A stretch of DNA of 64,000 bases from Owenweeksia sp. (lineage in GTDB: Bacteria; Bacteroidota; Bacteroidia; Flavobacteriales; Schleiferiaceae), in the NCBI GenBank assembly GCA_028277105.1, contig JANQHO010000141.1, forward strand, positions 35,836 through 99,835. The letters run 5' to 3'. Positions 28,274-37,623 of the stretch are shown here, piece by piece (the stretch's first letter is position 1; each line of letters begins with the position of its first letter). The notes beneath the pieces are model-generated. The model was not told the DNA's origin and made no database searches. It saw only the letters and a program-made list of their open reading frames with translations. The position numbers were made by a program, and so were the translations under genes.

Positions 28274-28510
28274 TTAAGACTGTTGTACTTTATAGCCATG
28301 CTTTTCAAGGAATTTGATTTTTTCCTCAATTACTTTGTGAGCGCGCTTTTCAATCTCCTTATTGATGTTTGACTTCATTGCTTCCAATTCTTCAATTGAA
28401 AGCTTGCCCAAAAACTGAGAAGCGAATAACGCCTTAAGTGTTTTGTTGTTGTTTTGGTTTTCCCGAATAGTGTTGACTAACACTCCCGGTGTCACTTTTC
28501 CTTTTGCCAT
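28274..28510 (-). CDS. Small helical protein of unknown function
   Basis: A 78-residue soluble protein, basic at both ends and almost entirely helical (SIEELEAMKSNINKEIEKRA, then VIEEKIKFLEKHGYKV). No family recognised. It has its own -7 box (TAGTTTTG at 28535-28542, minus strand, 24 bp upstream) and its own terminator. This makes it a credible real gene expressed alone; its charge suggests a nucleic-acid or ribosome contact, which is a guess. Confidence 0.65.
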   Translation of the reverse strand: MAKGKVTPGVLVNTIRENQNNNKTLKALFASQFLGKLSIEELEAMKSNINKEIEKRAHKVIEEKIKFLEKHGYKVQQS

Positions 28511-28534
28511 GATTAATTATGTATTAAATTTAAG

Positions 28535-28542
28535 CAAAACTA
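28535..28542 (-). promoter_or_regulatory. -7 box of the 78-residue protein gene
   Basis: TAGTTTTG on the minus strand matches TAnnTTTG, 24 bp before the start codon. No clear -33 element. Confidence 0.4.
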
Positions 28543-28586
28543 TACATATATTTTTTAAATAATGAAATAGTTTGATTGATAATTAT

Positions 28587-29363
28587 TCACATCATTTTTA
28601 AGAAATCTATTTCTTTCTTATTTAAGAACCGCCATTGCCCCCGGTTAAGTCTCTTCTTGGTAATACCGGCAAAAAACACCCTGTCGAGACTTACTACTTC
28701 ATAATTCAGGCTTTCAAATATTCTCCTCACTATGCGGTTTCTTCCACTGTGAATAACCAGGCCAACGTGATTTCGGCCTTTGCCTTCAACGTATGATATT
28801 TCATCAACTTTGATGGGGCCGTCATTTAATTCTAATCCTTCTTCTATTTTATGATAGTCACTTTTAGCGAGATTTTTATCCAGTACAACCTGATAAATTT
28901 TACGTGCACCATGAGAAGGATGGGTGAGTTTTTTAGCGAGATCGCCATCGTTGGTAAAAAGCAATACTCCGGTTGTCTTTCTGTCTAAACGCCCTACTGG
29001 ATAGATTCTTTCACTACCGGCATTAGCTACTAATTCCATTACCGTTTTACGTGCTTTTGGATCATCAACGGTTGTAATAAAACCTTTTGGCTTATTTAAT
29101 ACAATATATACTTTTTTTTCGGGGGCTATCAGTGAGCCATTAAATTTAACTTCATCAGTGGGTTTAACTTTATAACCCATTTCTGTAATAATTTTTCCAT
29201 TTACTTCGACTAGTCCTGTTTTTATAAGATTATCAGCTTCTCTTCTCGAAGCAATACCAGCATGAGCCAGATATTTATTAAGTCTTAATAAATCATCTTC
29301 TTGAACTTTGACTTTTTCTTTTTGCCGGTAAGGTGTATTTCTCCTTCTTTTATTAGAATCCAT
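28587..29363 (-). CDS. Pseudouridine synthase, RluB/RsuA family
   Basis: Isomerises a uridine in rRNA. The S4 RNA-binding domain spans about residues 25-85 (LRLNKYLAHAGIASRREAD), followed by the catalytic domain with the active-site motif PVGRLDRKTTGVLL and the conserved GRNRIVRRIFE near the C-terminus. The N-terminus is basic (MDSNKRRRNTPYRQKEK). RluB (23S U2605) is more likely than RsuA by the overall pattern, but the target cannot be fixed from sequence. It starts 29 bp after the YraN-family gene. Confidence 0.92.
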   Translation of the reverse strand: MDSNKRRRNTPYRQKEKVKVQEDDLLRLNKYLAHAGIASRREADNLIKTGLVEVNGKIITEMGYKVKPTDEVKFNGSLIAPEKKVYIVLNKPKGFITTVDDPKARKTVMELVANAGSERIYPVGRLDRKTTGVLLFTNDGDLAKKLTHPSHGARKIYQVVLDKNLAKSDYHKIEEGLELNDGPIKVDEISYVEGKGRNHVGLVIHSGRNRIVRRIFESLNYEVVSLDRVFFAGITKKRLNRGQWRFLNKKEIDFLKMM

Positions 29364-29392
29364 TCCTGTTGTGTTCTCAATTAATTTTTAGC

Positions 29393-29746
29393 TTAAGGGT
29401 AAAAGGCTTCCTTGATGTGTTCAATTTTCAATTCAGCTTTATACGTTATAGCTATAATGTCAAGCCTGACTTCGTTTTCGAGGGCATTATTATCCATATA
29501 GGCATTGGCGGCTTTTATAAGATGCTTTTGTTTTGCCCTACTTACAAACTCTTCCGGCCCACCAAAAAAATCACTACTGCGGGTTTTAACCTCAACAATC
29601 ACCAGTTGATCGTCATCCAAAGCGATAATGTCGATCTCTTCTTTACCAAAACGCCAGTTTGTTTCTAGTATCTTATAACCGAGCTTCAAAAGGTAGTCTT
29701 TCGCAATAATTTCTCCTTTTTGGCCAAGGTTATAGGATTCAGACAT
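29393..29746 (-). CDS. YraN family (UPF0102) nuclease-like protein
   Basis: A 117-residue restriction-endonuclease-fold protein. Conserved positions seen: GEIIAKDYL, NWRFGKEEIDIIALDDDQLVIVEVKTR (in outline, the D-x(n)-E-V-K catalytic pattern) and the C-terminal VRLDIIAI. Cellular function in most bacteria is unknown. Its start overlaps the end of the LD-carboxypeptidase gene by 8 bp, so the two are co-translated. Confidence 0.9.
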   Translation of the reverse strand: MSESYNLGQKGEIIAKDYLLKLGYKILETNWRFGKEEIDIIALDDDQLVIVEVKTRSSDFFGGPEEFVSRAKQKHLIKAANAYMDNNALENEVRLDIIAITYKAELKIEHIKEAFYP

Positions 29747-30638
29747 GGCTAAAGCTCAATTTTACCGTATCGGCTACCTCAAAAGTTACTTCCCTTCCAA
29801 AAATGAGGCTGCAATTATTACTAATGTGTCCGGCAGGAAAACCAAAACTAACCGGAAAATTAAAACCTTCTACAGCTTCCCATATAATTTCTTCTGCAGT
29901 TTTTCCAAAGGGTATATCATTGTCATTCATATCAGTCATACCGCCAACAATCAACCCTTTTATATTATCAAAATAAGCATTCCTCTTGAGGTTCTGTATC
30001 ATCCGGTCTATATGATAAAGGTATTCGTCCAGATCTTCCAGGAAAAGAACACAGCCTTTTGTGTTCATTGAAGTTGTCGATCCCAATTGGCTGTATAATA
30101 CCGACAGATTTCCCCCCGTTAACAAGCCTTTGGACGAGCCTTTTACATTTAGAGAGTGTGAATTGATTTCATAACTTACAGGTTTGCCGGTAATAACACT
30201 CCTCAATGATTGAAGAGCAGAGGCACTGTTGGTATCGAAATTAATCGGCATAGTAGCATGCAAGCTTTCAAGTCCTTCGTTGTATAATCGGTTTAATAGC
30301 ACGGTAACATCGCTGTAACCAATAATCCATTTCGGATTTCTTTTCAGGCTTTCCGTATTCAGGTGGTCTACTATCCTAATAGTACCGTAACCGCCTCTGG
30401 CGCAAATGATAGCCTTTACAGAGGGATCATCAATATAGTTTTGCAGATCGGCCAGGCGTTCCTCGTCTGTACCGGCATATTGATGATGCCTCTTAAAAAG
30501 ATTTTTGCCAGTAACGACTTTAAACCCCCAATCTTGTAAAATACTAATGGCAGGCTGTAGTTCTTCCCGGCTTATTTTTCTTGCCGTGGAAACAATTCCT
30601 ATCTTATCACCGGATTTAAGAGCTTCAGGCGTTATCAA
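29739..30638 (-). CDS. ldcA: LD-carboxypeptidase (muropeptide L,D-carboxypeptidase, S66 family)
   Basis: Releases the terminal D-Ala from tetrapeptides in peptidoglycan recycling. The 299-residue length is normal. S66 features are present: ICARGGYGTIRIVD, the nucleophile motif IGYSDVTVLL, the Glu region LFLEDLDEYLYHIDRM and the His region GFPAGHISNN. No signal peptide is seen, in line with the cytoplasmic recycling enzyme. It is 3 bp from the end of pdxJ, so the order pdxJ-ldcA-yraN-like forms one transcription unit. Confidence 0.9.
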   Translation of the reverse strand: MITPEALKSGDKIGIVSTARKISREELQPAISILQDWGFKVVTGKNLFKRHHQYAGTDEERLADLQNYIDDPSVKAIICARGGYGTIRIVDHLNTESLKRNPKWIIGYSDVTVLLNRLYNEGLESLHATMPINFDTNSASALQSLRSVITGKPVSYEINSHSLNVKGSSKGLLTGGNLSVLYSQLGSTTSMNTKGCVLFLEDLDEYLYHIDRMIQNLKRNAYFDNIKGLIVGGMTDMNDNDIPFGKTAEEIIWEAVEGFNFPVSFGFPAGHISNNCSLIFGREVTFEVADTVKLSFSHV

Positions 30639-30641
30639 ATA

Positions 30642-31361
30642 TCAGTGTTTTTCCAACTTGCGAAGGTACATCTGAATAGTGTTTTCCAATCCAAAATACA
30701 AAGCATCAGAAATAAGGGCATGTCCTATAGAAACTTCGAGAAGCTCGGGGATTTTTTCGGCAATGTAAGCCAGGTTGTCTAGGTTAAGGTCATGCCCGGC
30801 ATTGATACCCAGCTCGTTTTTATGAGCTACTTCTGCGGCATAGACATAAGGAGCTACGGCATTTTCAGGGTCTTTTAAATATCCTTTAGCATAATCCTCT
30901 GTATAAAGCTCTACCCGGTCAGCCCCGGCTTTTTTGGCATTTTCAATAAAGTCTTCGTTGCATTCCATAAAAATAGAAGTGCGAATGGCATGAGACTTAA
31001 ACTCTTGTATACATTCTTTCAAAAAGGAAAAATGCTCAATGGTATTCCAACCGGCATTGGAAGTGAGAACTTCCGGTGGATCTGGAACCAGAGTTACCTG
31101 ATGAGGCTTAACTTCAAGTACCAGGTTCATAAACTTTTTACTGGGATAACCTTCTACATTGAACTCAGTTGTGATCAATGGTTTTATTTCCTTTACATCG
31201 CTGTACCTGATATGCCTTTCATCAGGCCTTGGATGAACAGTGATTCCCTGTGCCCCGAATCGCTCACAATTTTTAGCGGCTTCTGCAACATGAGGCATAT
31301 CGCCACCCCTGGCATTGCGCAACGTGGCAATTTTATTGATGTTTACCGACAGTTTAGTCAT
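30642..31361 (-). CDS. pdxJ: Pyridoxine 5'-phosphate synthase
   Basis: Condenses 3-amino-2-oxopropyl phosphate with deoxyxylulose 5-phosphate to make pyridoxine 5'-phosphate. I chose the ATG at 31361 ([20 protein letters not shown]), which matches the family N-terminus; three more codons upstream are open but carry no conserved residue. Family motifs: [40 protein letters not shown] and the final [10 protein letters not shown]. Its -7 box overlaps a divergent promoter for the CBS-domain gene. Confidence 0.96.
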   Translation of the reverse strand: MTKLSVNINKIATLRNARGGDMPHVAEAAKNCERFGAQGITVHPRPDERHIRYSDVKEIKPLITTEFNVEGYPSKKFMNLVLEVKPHQVTLVPDPPEVLTSNAGWNTIEHFSFLKECIQEFKSHAIRTSIFMECNEDFIENAKKAGADRVELYTEDYAKGYLKDPENAVAPYVYAAEVAHKNELGINAGHDLNLDNLAYIAEKIPELLEVSIGHALISDALYFGLENTIQMYLRKLEKH

Positions 31362-31367
31362 AGGTGG

Positions 31368-31390
31368 CAAAGATAAAAACCTTATGTTTG
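31368..31390. promoter_or_regulatory. Back-to-back -7 boxes of pdxJ and the CBS-domain gene
   Basis: Minus strand TATCTTTG (31368-31375) ends 6 bp before the pdxJ ATG. Plus strand TATGTTTG (31383-31390) ends 6 bp before the CBS-protein ATG at 31397. Both match TAnnTTTG fully, and either would give an mRNA with almost no leader. Confidence 0.5.
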
Positions 31391-31396
31391 TCAGGT

Positions 31397-32059
31397 ATGA
31401 ATGTAGGCAAGCATCTGTTGAACGATATAAAGCCTCTCAAGCCCCTGGAGAAGGTAAAAGATGTGCTTGATTTAATGGAAGAGCTTAAATTTTCACACTT
31501 GCCTGTGGTAGATGATGAGAGAAAATACCTGGGTTTGATTTGTGAAGATGATCTGCTGGAAGTAGAAAATGAGGATTCTCCTCTAGGTCAATACCCCCGT
31601 TTTTTTCGCTCTTATGCCATTAGCTTAACTTCCAACCTTTTTGAGGCTATTAGAATAATTGGAAAAGGGAATCTCAGTTTATTACCTATTGTTGATCAGG
31701 AGGGAGTATACCAGGGGTACTTATCCCCCCTTGAGGTTATTCAGGATCTGGGTCGTCAGTTGACTTTTTCGGAAAGTGGTAGTGTTTTGATACTGGAACT
31801 GGCAGTTAGGGATTTCCAGCTTTCGCAGGTTTCTCAAATTATTGAGTCTGAAGACGCTAAAATAATAGGGTTTAATTTAACCAGTGGTGAAGATGATAAG
31901 CTTCTATTGAATCTCAAGATCAACACCAAAGACCTGAGCCGGATACTCAAAACCTTTGAGCGCTACAATTACAGAGTAATTGATGTATTTCACGAGAGTC
32001 TTTTTGACGAGACTTTAAGCGACCGTTACGAGTCTTTACTCAAGTATTTAAATATGTAA
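31397..32059 (+). CDS. CBS-domain pair protein
   Basis: About 220 residues. I chose the ATG at 31397 ([20 protein letters not shown]); the longer open frame overlaps pdxJ. Two CBS motifs lie at about residues 10-60 ([25 protein letters not shown]) and 75-125 ([23 protein letters not shown]), followed by an ACT-like or regulatory C-terminal domain. CBS pairs usually bind adenine nucleotides; the partner is not known. Its stop is 3 bp before the NAD kinase start, a conserved pairing in Bacteroidota (pdxJ, CBS protein, nadK). Confidence 0.85.
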   Translation: MNVGKHLLNDIKPLKPLEKVKDVLDLMEELKFSHLPVVDDERKYLGLICEDDLLEVENEDSPLGQYPRFFRSYAISLTSNLFEAIRIIGKGNLSLLPIVDQEGVYQGYLSPLEVIQDLGRQLTFSESGSVLILELAVRDFQLSQVSQIIESEDAKIIGFNLTSGEDDKLLLNLKINTKDLSRILKTFERYNYRVIDVFHESLFDETLSDRYESLLKYLNM

Positions 32060-32062
32060 GCT

Positions 32063-32941
32063 TTGAAAATAGCTGTATTCGGAAAATCTTTTACTCCCGA
32101 ATCGCGGTCATACGTAGAAACCCTTTACGAAGATCTTACTGCTGCTAATGTAGAATTGAGGGTTTTTTCGCGTTTAAACCATTTCATTGAAGACCATTGC
32201 AACCTTAACCTTCGGTTCCAGGAGTTCAATTCGTATGAAGAATTGATGGCTTTCCAGCCTGACTTTCTTATCACTTTGGGAGGAGATGGTACCATACTGG
32301 ATGCCATAACCTATGTACGTAATTCAGGGGTGCCAATTTTGGGAATCAACATAGGCAGGCTGGGATTTTTATCAAATGTTAGTAAAGAGAAAATCAGTAA
32401 AGCGGTTAAGGCACTTACCAGTGGCAAGTATGTTATTGATGAACGTTACGTTTTAAAGCTAAATACAGATGCGGTAGATCTGGATATGAATTTTGCGTTA
32501 AACGAAGTTACGGTAAGCCGGAAGGATACCACCGCTATGGTTACTGTTCATACCTGGATCAATGATGAATACCTCAACAGCTATTGGGCAGATGGTTTAA
32601 TTATAGCAACACCTACTGGTAGTACTGGCTATTCGCTGAGTTGTGGAGGGCCTATTATCATGCCAGGTTCAGAAAGTTTGGTTATAACTCCGATTGCGCC
32701 ACACAATCTCAACGTCCGTCCTTTCGTTATTCCCAACAGATATAATATCAGACTTAAAGTAGAAGGCAGGGAAAAGCAGTTTTTGGTTTCTCTCGATTCC
32801 AGGATTTACTCCATAGAATCAGGTTCTGAACTCGAAATAAGCCTAGGCGGGTTTAAGGTAAAAATGGTAAAAACCGAAGTACAGGAGTTTACCACCACCC
32901 TTAGAAATAAATTACTATGGGGATTGGATCGTAGGAATTGA
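32063..32941 (+). CDS. nadK: NAD kinase
   Basis: Phosphorylates NAD to NADP. The start is TTG at 32063 (MKIAVFGKSF), because no ATG gives the conserved N-terminal strand. The 292-residue protein has the signature TLGGDGTILDAI, GINIGRLGFLS, the NE.V motif (ALNEVTVSRKD) and the STGYSLSCGGPI glycine-rich loop. Transcribed with the CBS-protein gene. Confidence 0.96.
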   Translation: MKIAVFGKSFTPESRSYVETLYEDLTAANVELRVFSRLNHFIEDHCNLNLRFQEFNSYEELMAFQPDFLITLGGDGTILDAITYVRNSGVPILGINIGRLGFLSNVSKEKISKAVKALTSGKYVIDERYVLKLNTDAVDLDMNFALNEVTVSRKDTTAMVTVHTWINDEYLNSYWADGLIIATPTGSTGYSLSCGGPIIMPGSESLVITPIAPHNLNVRPFVIPNRYNIRLKVEGREKQFLVSLDSRIYSIESGSELEISLGGFKVKMVKTEVQEFTTTLRNKLLWGLDRRN

Positions 32942-32973
32942 GGTAATGCTTAAAAAGGCTCCTTCTATTTGGT

Positions 32974-32981
32974 TATATTTG
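32974..32981 (+). promoter_or_regulatory. -7 box of the DUF6089 gene
   Basis: TATATTTG, a full TAnnTTTG match, 16 bp before the ATG at 32998. It may start a unit DUF6089-uppS-bamA-ompH-ompH. Confidence 0.45.
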
Positions 32982-32997
32982 CGGTCATTTTCAGAAA

Positions 32998-33819
32998 ATG
33001 TGGTTTAAAAGGTTCATTTTCAAAATATTATTTGTCAGTTTTTGCACTGTTCTCAATGCTCAGTATTCTGAGGTAGGAGTATTTGGCGGAGCGAGCAATT
33101 TCATTGGAGACGTGGGTAATTATTCCATTCATGTGCCCCAGGGATATGCCGCGGGACTTTTTTTTCGCTATAATTTCGACAGGCATTGGGCTCTTAGGGC
33201 ACAAATAAACTACGGATATATACGCAATGCCGACAGCCTCTCTAACTGGCCTTCGAGGGTTAATCGCAATCTGCATTTCGAATCGCCTATTTGGGAAGGG
33301 GCAATTATAGCAGAATTCAACTTTTTGGAGTATGAACCCGGTACCAAACACAATCATACCCCGTATATTTTGGGAGGGTTTGGTATTTTTTCATTTAATC
33401 CCCGGGCTGATTACCAGGGCGAGACATATGATCTTCAGGAATTGGGCACTGAAGGCCAGGGAACCAGCGCTAATCCGGATGGGTTCTATCCCTTAGCCTC
33501 CAGTTTTTTCCTGTTTGGCTTTGGCTACAAGTTTGCCATAGGTCGCTTTACTTCTTTGGGCATAGAGAGTACTTTCAGGAGTACCAACACCGATTATCTG
33601 GATGACGTAAGCGGACTTTATGCCGACCCCGATGTGATAGCTGCACGAAACGGAGCTGTAGCAGCAGCATTGTCCGATCGCAGTCTTACCCAAAGCGATA
33701 AGGAAGGTGTGCTCCGGGGCAACCCAGCCAATAACGATTGGTATGTATTCACCGGTATTACTATTCAGTTTATGTTTGATGAGCTATATGAGAAGTGTGC
33801 AAGTTTTGTAGATCGATGA
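32998..33819 (+). CDS. DUF6089-like outer-membrane protein
   Basis: A 273-residue protein with a signal peptide (IFKILFVSFCTVLNA) and outer-membrane barrel character. The opening EVGVFGGASNFIGDVG, followed by AGLFFRYNFDRHWALRAQINYG, is the pattern of DUF6089 proteins that sit just before uppS in many Bacteroidota. The C-terminal SLTQSDKEGVLRGNPANNDWYVF is also conserved in that group. Function unknown; position suggests a link to envelope assembly. Its stop overlaps the uppS start by 4 bp (ATGA). Confidence 0.85.
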   Translation: MWFKRFIFKILFVSFCTVLNAQYSEVGVFGGASNFIGDVGNYSIHVPQGYAAGLFFRYNFDRHWALRAQINYGYIRNADSLSNWPSRVNRNLHFESPIWEGAIIAEFNFLEYEPGTKHNHTPYILGGFGIFSFNPRADYQGETYDLQELGTEGQGTSANPDGFYPLASSFFLFGFGYKFAIGRFTSLGIESTFRSTNTDYLDDVSGLYADPDVIAARNGAVAAALSDRSLTQSDKEGVLRGNPANNDWYVFTGITIQFMFDELYEKCASFVDR

Positions 33820-34559
33820 GCATCAAAGAAGAAATAAAGAATTATAATGTTCCGCAGCATATAGCAATTATAATGGACGGCAACGGACGTTGGGCTAAAG
33901 ATAAGGGACTACTGCGGGCACTAGGTCACGAAAACGGAGTGGATGCTCTGAGAAAAATAGCCACTGCTTCTGCCGAAGCCGGAATAAAGTTTCTAACAGT
34001 ATATGCCTTTTCCAGCGAAAACTGGAAAAGACCCCGGACTGAAGTTAATGCTTTGATGAGTTTATTGGTGTCTAGTTTAAAGAAAGAACTTAAAACACTA
34101 ATGGATAACGATATCAGGCTGAATGCTATTGGTAATACATCTAATTTACCAGCCAGGTGCTTCAGGGAACTGAAAGAGGTAATGCGAAAAACAGCAGCTA
34201 ATAAGCATATGGTTCTCACGCTGGCTCTTAGCTACGGTTCCAAGGAAGAAATTGTAAAGGCTACTACCGAAATTGCACAAAAGGTAAAAGAAGGAACAGT
34301 TGATTTGGAAGATATAAACGAAGAGTTTTTTGAAAAGCACCTCTACACAAGCGATATGCCCCATCCCGACCTCCTCATCAGAACCAGCGGGGAATACAGG
34401 ATCAGCAATTACTTACTTTGGCAGATCGCTTATTCGGAGCTCTATTTTGTAGATAAACTTTGGCCCGATTTTAATGAGGAAGACCTTTATGAGGCTATTT
34501 CAGATTATCAAAAAAGGGAAAGAAGGTTTGGAAAAATTAGTGAGCAACTAAACCCATAA
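33816..34559 (+). CDS. uppS: Isoprenyl transferase (undecaprenyl diphosphate synthase)
   Basis: Makes the C55 lipid carrier for peptidoglycan and other wall polymers. I chose the ATG at 33816 (MSIKEEIKNYNVPQHIAIIMDGNG), which overlaps the previous stop. Conserved motifs: MDGNGRWAKDKG, GHENGVDALR, YAFSSENWKRP, LTLALSYGS and the C-terminal DLLIRTSGEYRISNYLLWQ. About 247 residues. It begins the conserved uppS-bamA-ompH-ompH run. Confidence 0.97.
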   Translation: MSIKEEIKNYNVPQHIAIIMDGNGRWAKDKGLLRALGHENGVDALRKIATASAEAGIKFLTVYAFSSENWKRPRTEVNALMSLLVSSLKKELKTLMDNDIRLNAIGNTSNLPARCFRELKEVMRKTAANKHMVLTLALSYGSKEEIVKATTEIAQKVKEGTVDLEDINEEFFEKHLYTSDMPHPDLLIRTSGEYRISNYLLWQIAYSELYFVDKLWPDFNEEDLYEAISDYQKRERRFGKISEQLNP

Positions 34560-34569
34560 CATAAGCCGG

Positions 34570-37062
34570 ATGCGTATACTGTTTTTCTCTTTAGCAGCGT
34601 TGCTATATGTTTCTTTTGCCCAGGCTCAGATTTCCTCTTCTAAAAGCTTACAGGAACTGGCTCTGGAACCATCACGCCAGTACGAGATCGGAGGTATAAT
34701 TGTTACTGGCTCTGCCAACCTCGACAGGCAGGTTATACAGCTTATAGCTGGTATAAACGTAGGAGACAAAATATATCTGCCGGGGGATGAAACCTCCAAA
34801 GCCATTAAGAATCTGTGGAAGCAAAAGCTATTTGACGATATTGGCATTTACGTCACCGAGATAAAAGGGAATATCGCTTTCCTCGAGATACGTTTAAAAG
34901 AGCTGCCCAAACTTAGTTTTTACGGGATCAGGGGAGATCTATCCAAATCAAAGAAGAATGATCTGCGTGAAGAACTCAACCTCAGCCGCGGAGTCATTGT
35001 TACTGAAAATCTAATCATCAATACCGAGAATATTGCCCGCCAGTTTTTTGTGGACAAAGGCTATTTAAATGCAGAAGTAGAAGTTGGCAAACGACCCGAT
35101 ACCACCGAAAGCAATGCCGTTATATTAGAGATAAATGTAGACAGGGGTGAAAAAGTAAAGATCAGGGATATTAACTTTTACGGCAACACGGATCTGGGAG
35201 ATAAAAAACTCAGAAAGTCCATGAAAGAAACTAAACGCAAAAGAATATGGAACATCTTTAAATCTTCTAAATTCATTCGTGAAGAATATGAGGAAGACAA
35301 GCGCAAAATAATAGAAGAATACAATAAAAATGGTTACCGCGATGCCCGTATAGTTAGTGATTCCATTTATAAGGTTGAGGATGACAGAATAGCCGTTGAC
35401 ATCACTGTGGAAGAGGGTAGAAAATACTATTTTAGAAATATCACCTGGCTGGGCAATACCAAGTACAGCAACGAGATATTGCAGAAGATCCTCAAAATAA
35501 ACAAAGGAGATGTTTACGATGCCTCTTACTTACAGGAAAGACTGTTTTTAGACCCTCAGGGAGGTGATGTAAGCTCGCTTTATCTCGATAATGGCTACCT
35601 GTTTTTTGACATAAACCCCGTGGAAGTACTGGTAGAAAATGATTCCATTGATATTGAAATGAGGATTAGAGAAGGGCGGCAGGCTACTATTAATAAAGTA
35701 ACAGTAGTGGGGAATGACCGTACTAATGATCACGTAATTATCAGGGAGTTGCGTACTAAACCGGGAGAATTATTCCGCAGGTCTGACATTCAGCGAAGCT
35801 TGAGGGAATTGCAGCAATTGGGGTTTTTTGAACCGGCTGAGTTAAATGTATCCCCTAAACCCAATGCTGAAACGGGAACAGTGGATATTGAATATTCTGT
35901 GGTTGAACGCTCTACCAGTCAGTTGGAGTTACAGGGCGGATGGGGAGCCGGTAGGCTGGTTGGAACCCTGGGCCTTAATTTCAACAATTTTTCAGCGCGT
36001 AATATTTTCAAGAAGCGTTCCTGGCAACCCCTCCCTTCAGGTGACGGACAAACGATTAACCTCAGAGCTCAAAGTAATGGTTTGTTTTTTCAATCGTATA
36101 GCATCTCATTTACCGAACCTTGGCTGGGCGGAAAAAAACCCAATTCATTAACGGTCTCGCTTTATCACAATATCCAGAATATAAATGGCCTGCCGAGGGA
36201 TGACCCCGGCCGTCAGTCGCTTAGTATTACCGGTGTTACAGTAGGTTTTGGGCAAAGACTAAAATGGCCTGATGATTATTTCACCCTTTACCAGGCAGTA
36301 GATTTCCAGTTGTTTGACCTGCGCAACTACCCCCTGGCTGGTATTACTTTTGAAGATGGACAGGTGAATAATGTTGCTTATAAGATTACTTTGGGCCGCA
36401 ATAGTGTCGATTATCCCATTTATCCTCGTAAAGGTTCTTTATTCAATTTAACCCTGGAAGCTACCCCTCCTTACTCCTTATTTAACAATCGGGATTTCAA
36501 TCAATTGGAAGATTTTGAAAAATTCCAGTGGTTAGAATATTACAAATGGAAATTCAACGGAAGTTGGTTTACCGAGATATTACCCAAAGCAGTAATAAAA
36601 TCAGCTGTAGAATTCGGTTTTTTGGGAGATTACAACAATGATGTTGGCTTACCGCCTTTTGAAAGGTTCTTTTTAGGAGGTGACGGTCTGCAGAATTTTG
36701 TGTTAGACGGTCGGGAGATCATCGGTTTAAGAGGTTATCCCAATAACAGCCTTACACCTGGGGGAGATAATATTGGAGGCGCATTGTACAATAAATTTAC
36801 CCTGGAATTGAGGTATCTGATCACCGAAAACCCCAGTGCCCAGATATTTGCGCTTTCTTTTCTGGAAGCAGGTAACAATTACGATACTTTTGAGAACTAT
36901 CAACCGTTTAGTTTGAAAAGATCGGCCGGAATGGGTGTGCGCATATTCATGCCCATGTTTGGTTTATTGGGAATTGACTTTGGCTACGGGTTCGATAACA
37001 TACCCGGGCTGGAAATTCCCAGTGGATGGAACACACATTTCATTATTGGTCAGCAATTTTAA
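34570..37062 (+). CDS. bamA: BamA, outer-membrane protein assembly factor
   Basis: Central component of the BAM complex, which folds beta-barrels into the outer membrane. The 830-residue protein has signal peptide (FFSLAALLYVSFAQA), five POTRA domains over about residues 35-430 (e.g. IGGIIVTGSANLDRQVI, KIRDINFYGNTDLGDKKL, NITWLGNTKYSNEIL), then the bacterial surface antigen barrel with GGDGLQNFVLDGREIIGLRGYP and a C-terminal HFIIGQQF ending in phenylalanine. 10 bp downstream of uppS. Confidence 0.96.
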   Translation: MRILFFSLAALLYVSFAQAQISSSKSLQELALEPSRQYEIGGIIVTGSANLDRQVIQLIAGINVGDKIYLPGDETSKAIKNLWKQKLFDDIGIYVTEIKGNIAFLEIRLKELPKLSFYGIRGDLSKSKKNDLREELNLSRGVIVTENLIINTENIARQFFVDKGYLNAEVEVGKRPDTTESNAVILEINVDRGEKVKIRDINFYGNTDLGDKKLRKSMKETKRKRIWNIFKSSKFIREEYEEDKRKIIEEYNKNGYRDARIVSDSIYKVEDDRIAVDITVEEGRKYYFRNITWLGNTKYSNEILQKILKINKGDVYDASYLQERLFLDPQGGDVSSLYLDNGYLFFDINPVEVLVENDSIDIEMRIREGRQATINKVTVVGNDRTNDHVIIRELRTKPGELFRRSDIQRSLRELQQLGFFEPAELNVSPKPNAETGTVDIEYSVVERSTSQLELQGGWGAGRLVGTLGLNFNNFSARNIFKKRSWQPLPSGDGQTINLRAQSNGLFFQSYSISFTEPWLGGKKPNSLTVSLYHNIQNINGLPRDDPGRQSLSITGVTVGFGQRLKWPDDYFTLYQAVDFQLFDLRNYPLAGITFEDGQVNNVAYKITLGRNSVDYPIYPRKGSLFNLTLEATPPYSLFNNRDFNQLEDFEKFQWLEYYKWKFNGSWFTEILPKAVIKSAVEFGFLGDYNNDVGLPPFERFFLGGDGLQNFVLDGREIIGLRGYPNNSLTPGGDNIGGALYNKFTLELRYLITENPSAQIFALSFLEAGNNYDTFENYQPFSLKRSAGMGVRIFMPMFGLLGIDFGYGFDNIPGLEIPSGWNTHFIIGQQF

Positions 37063-37084
37063 TTTGATTAATTTCGCCCGGCTC

Positions 37085-37591
37085 ATGAAAAACAGTCTCT
37101 TACTTATACTTGGTCTGGTTTTTGGAACCCAACTGTACGCCCAGCGTTTTGGTATTGTAGATTCTGAATTGATACTTACCAGGGTGCCTGAGTACAAAAA
37201 AGCGCAACAGCAATTGGATCAGTTATCCAGTAATTGGGCCGGTGAAGTACAAGCTCTGCGTTCGGAAGTAGATGCATTGCAAAAGGCCTTTAATGCCGAA
37301 AAAGTGCTACTTACAGAAGAAAAGCTGGCTGAGCGCTTGGCCGCCATCAAAGATAAAGAAAACGAAGCCAGGGAGTTACAAACTAAATATTTTGGTCCAG
37401 ATGGAGAGATATTTAAGAAAAGAAAAGAATTAGTTCAACCCATACAGGATCAGATATACAACGCTGTACAAGAAGTAGCCAGAAGAAGAAAATTAGACGT
37501 GGTTTTTGATAAAAGCAGCGATCTGATCGTTTTATTTGTAAGTGAAAAAGTAAATATTAGCGAGGAAGTACTGAAAAAACTCGGATATTAA
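37085..37591 (+). CDS. OmpH/Skp-family periplasmic chaperone, copy 1
   Basis: Holds outer-membrane proteins unfolded on the way to BamA. I chose the ATG at 37085 (MKNSLLLILGLVFGTQLYAQ) because it starts a clean signal peptide; the longer frame runs into bamA. About 168 residues; RFGIVDSELILTRVPEYKKAQQQLDQL opens the OmpH pattern (quoted core: VDSELILTRVPEYKKA), then a long charged helical middle and the C-terminal LDVVFDKSSDLIVLFVS. Directly downstream of bamA. Confidence 0.92.
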   Translation: MKNSLLLILGLVFGTQLYAQRFGIVDSELILTRVPEYKKAQQQLDQLSSNWAGEVQALRSEVDALQKAFNAEKVLLTEEKLAERLAAIKDKENEARELQTKYFGPDGEIFKKRKELVQPIQDQIYNAVQEVARRRKLDVVFDKSSDLIVLFVSEKVNISEEVLKKLGY

Positions 37592-37623
37592 TTATAAACC
37601 AAGGTCAAAACAACACCTAAATC

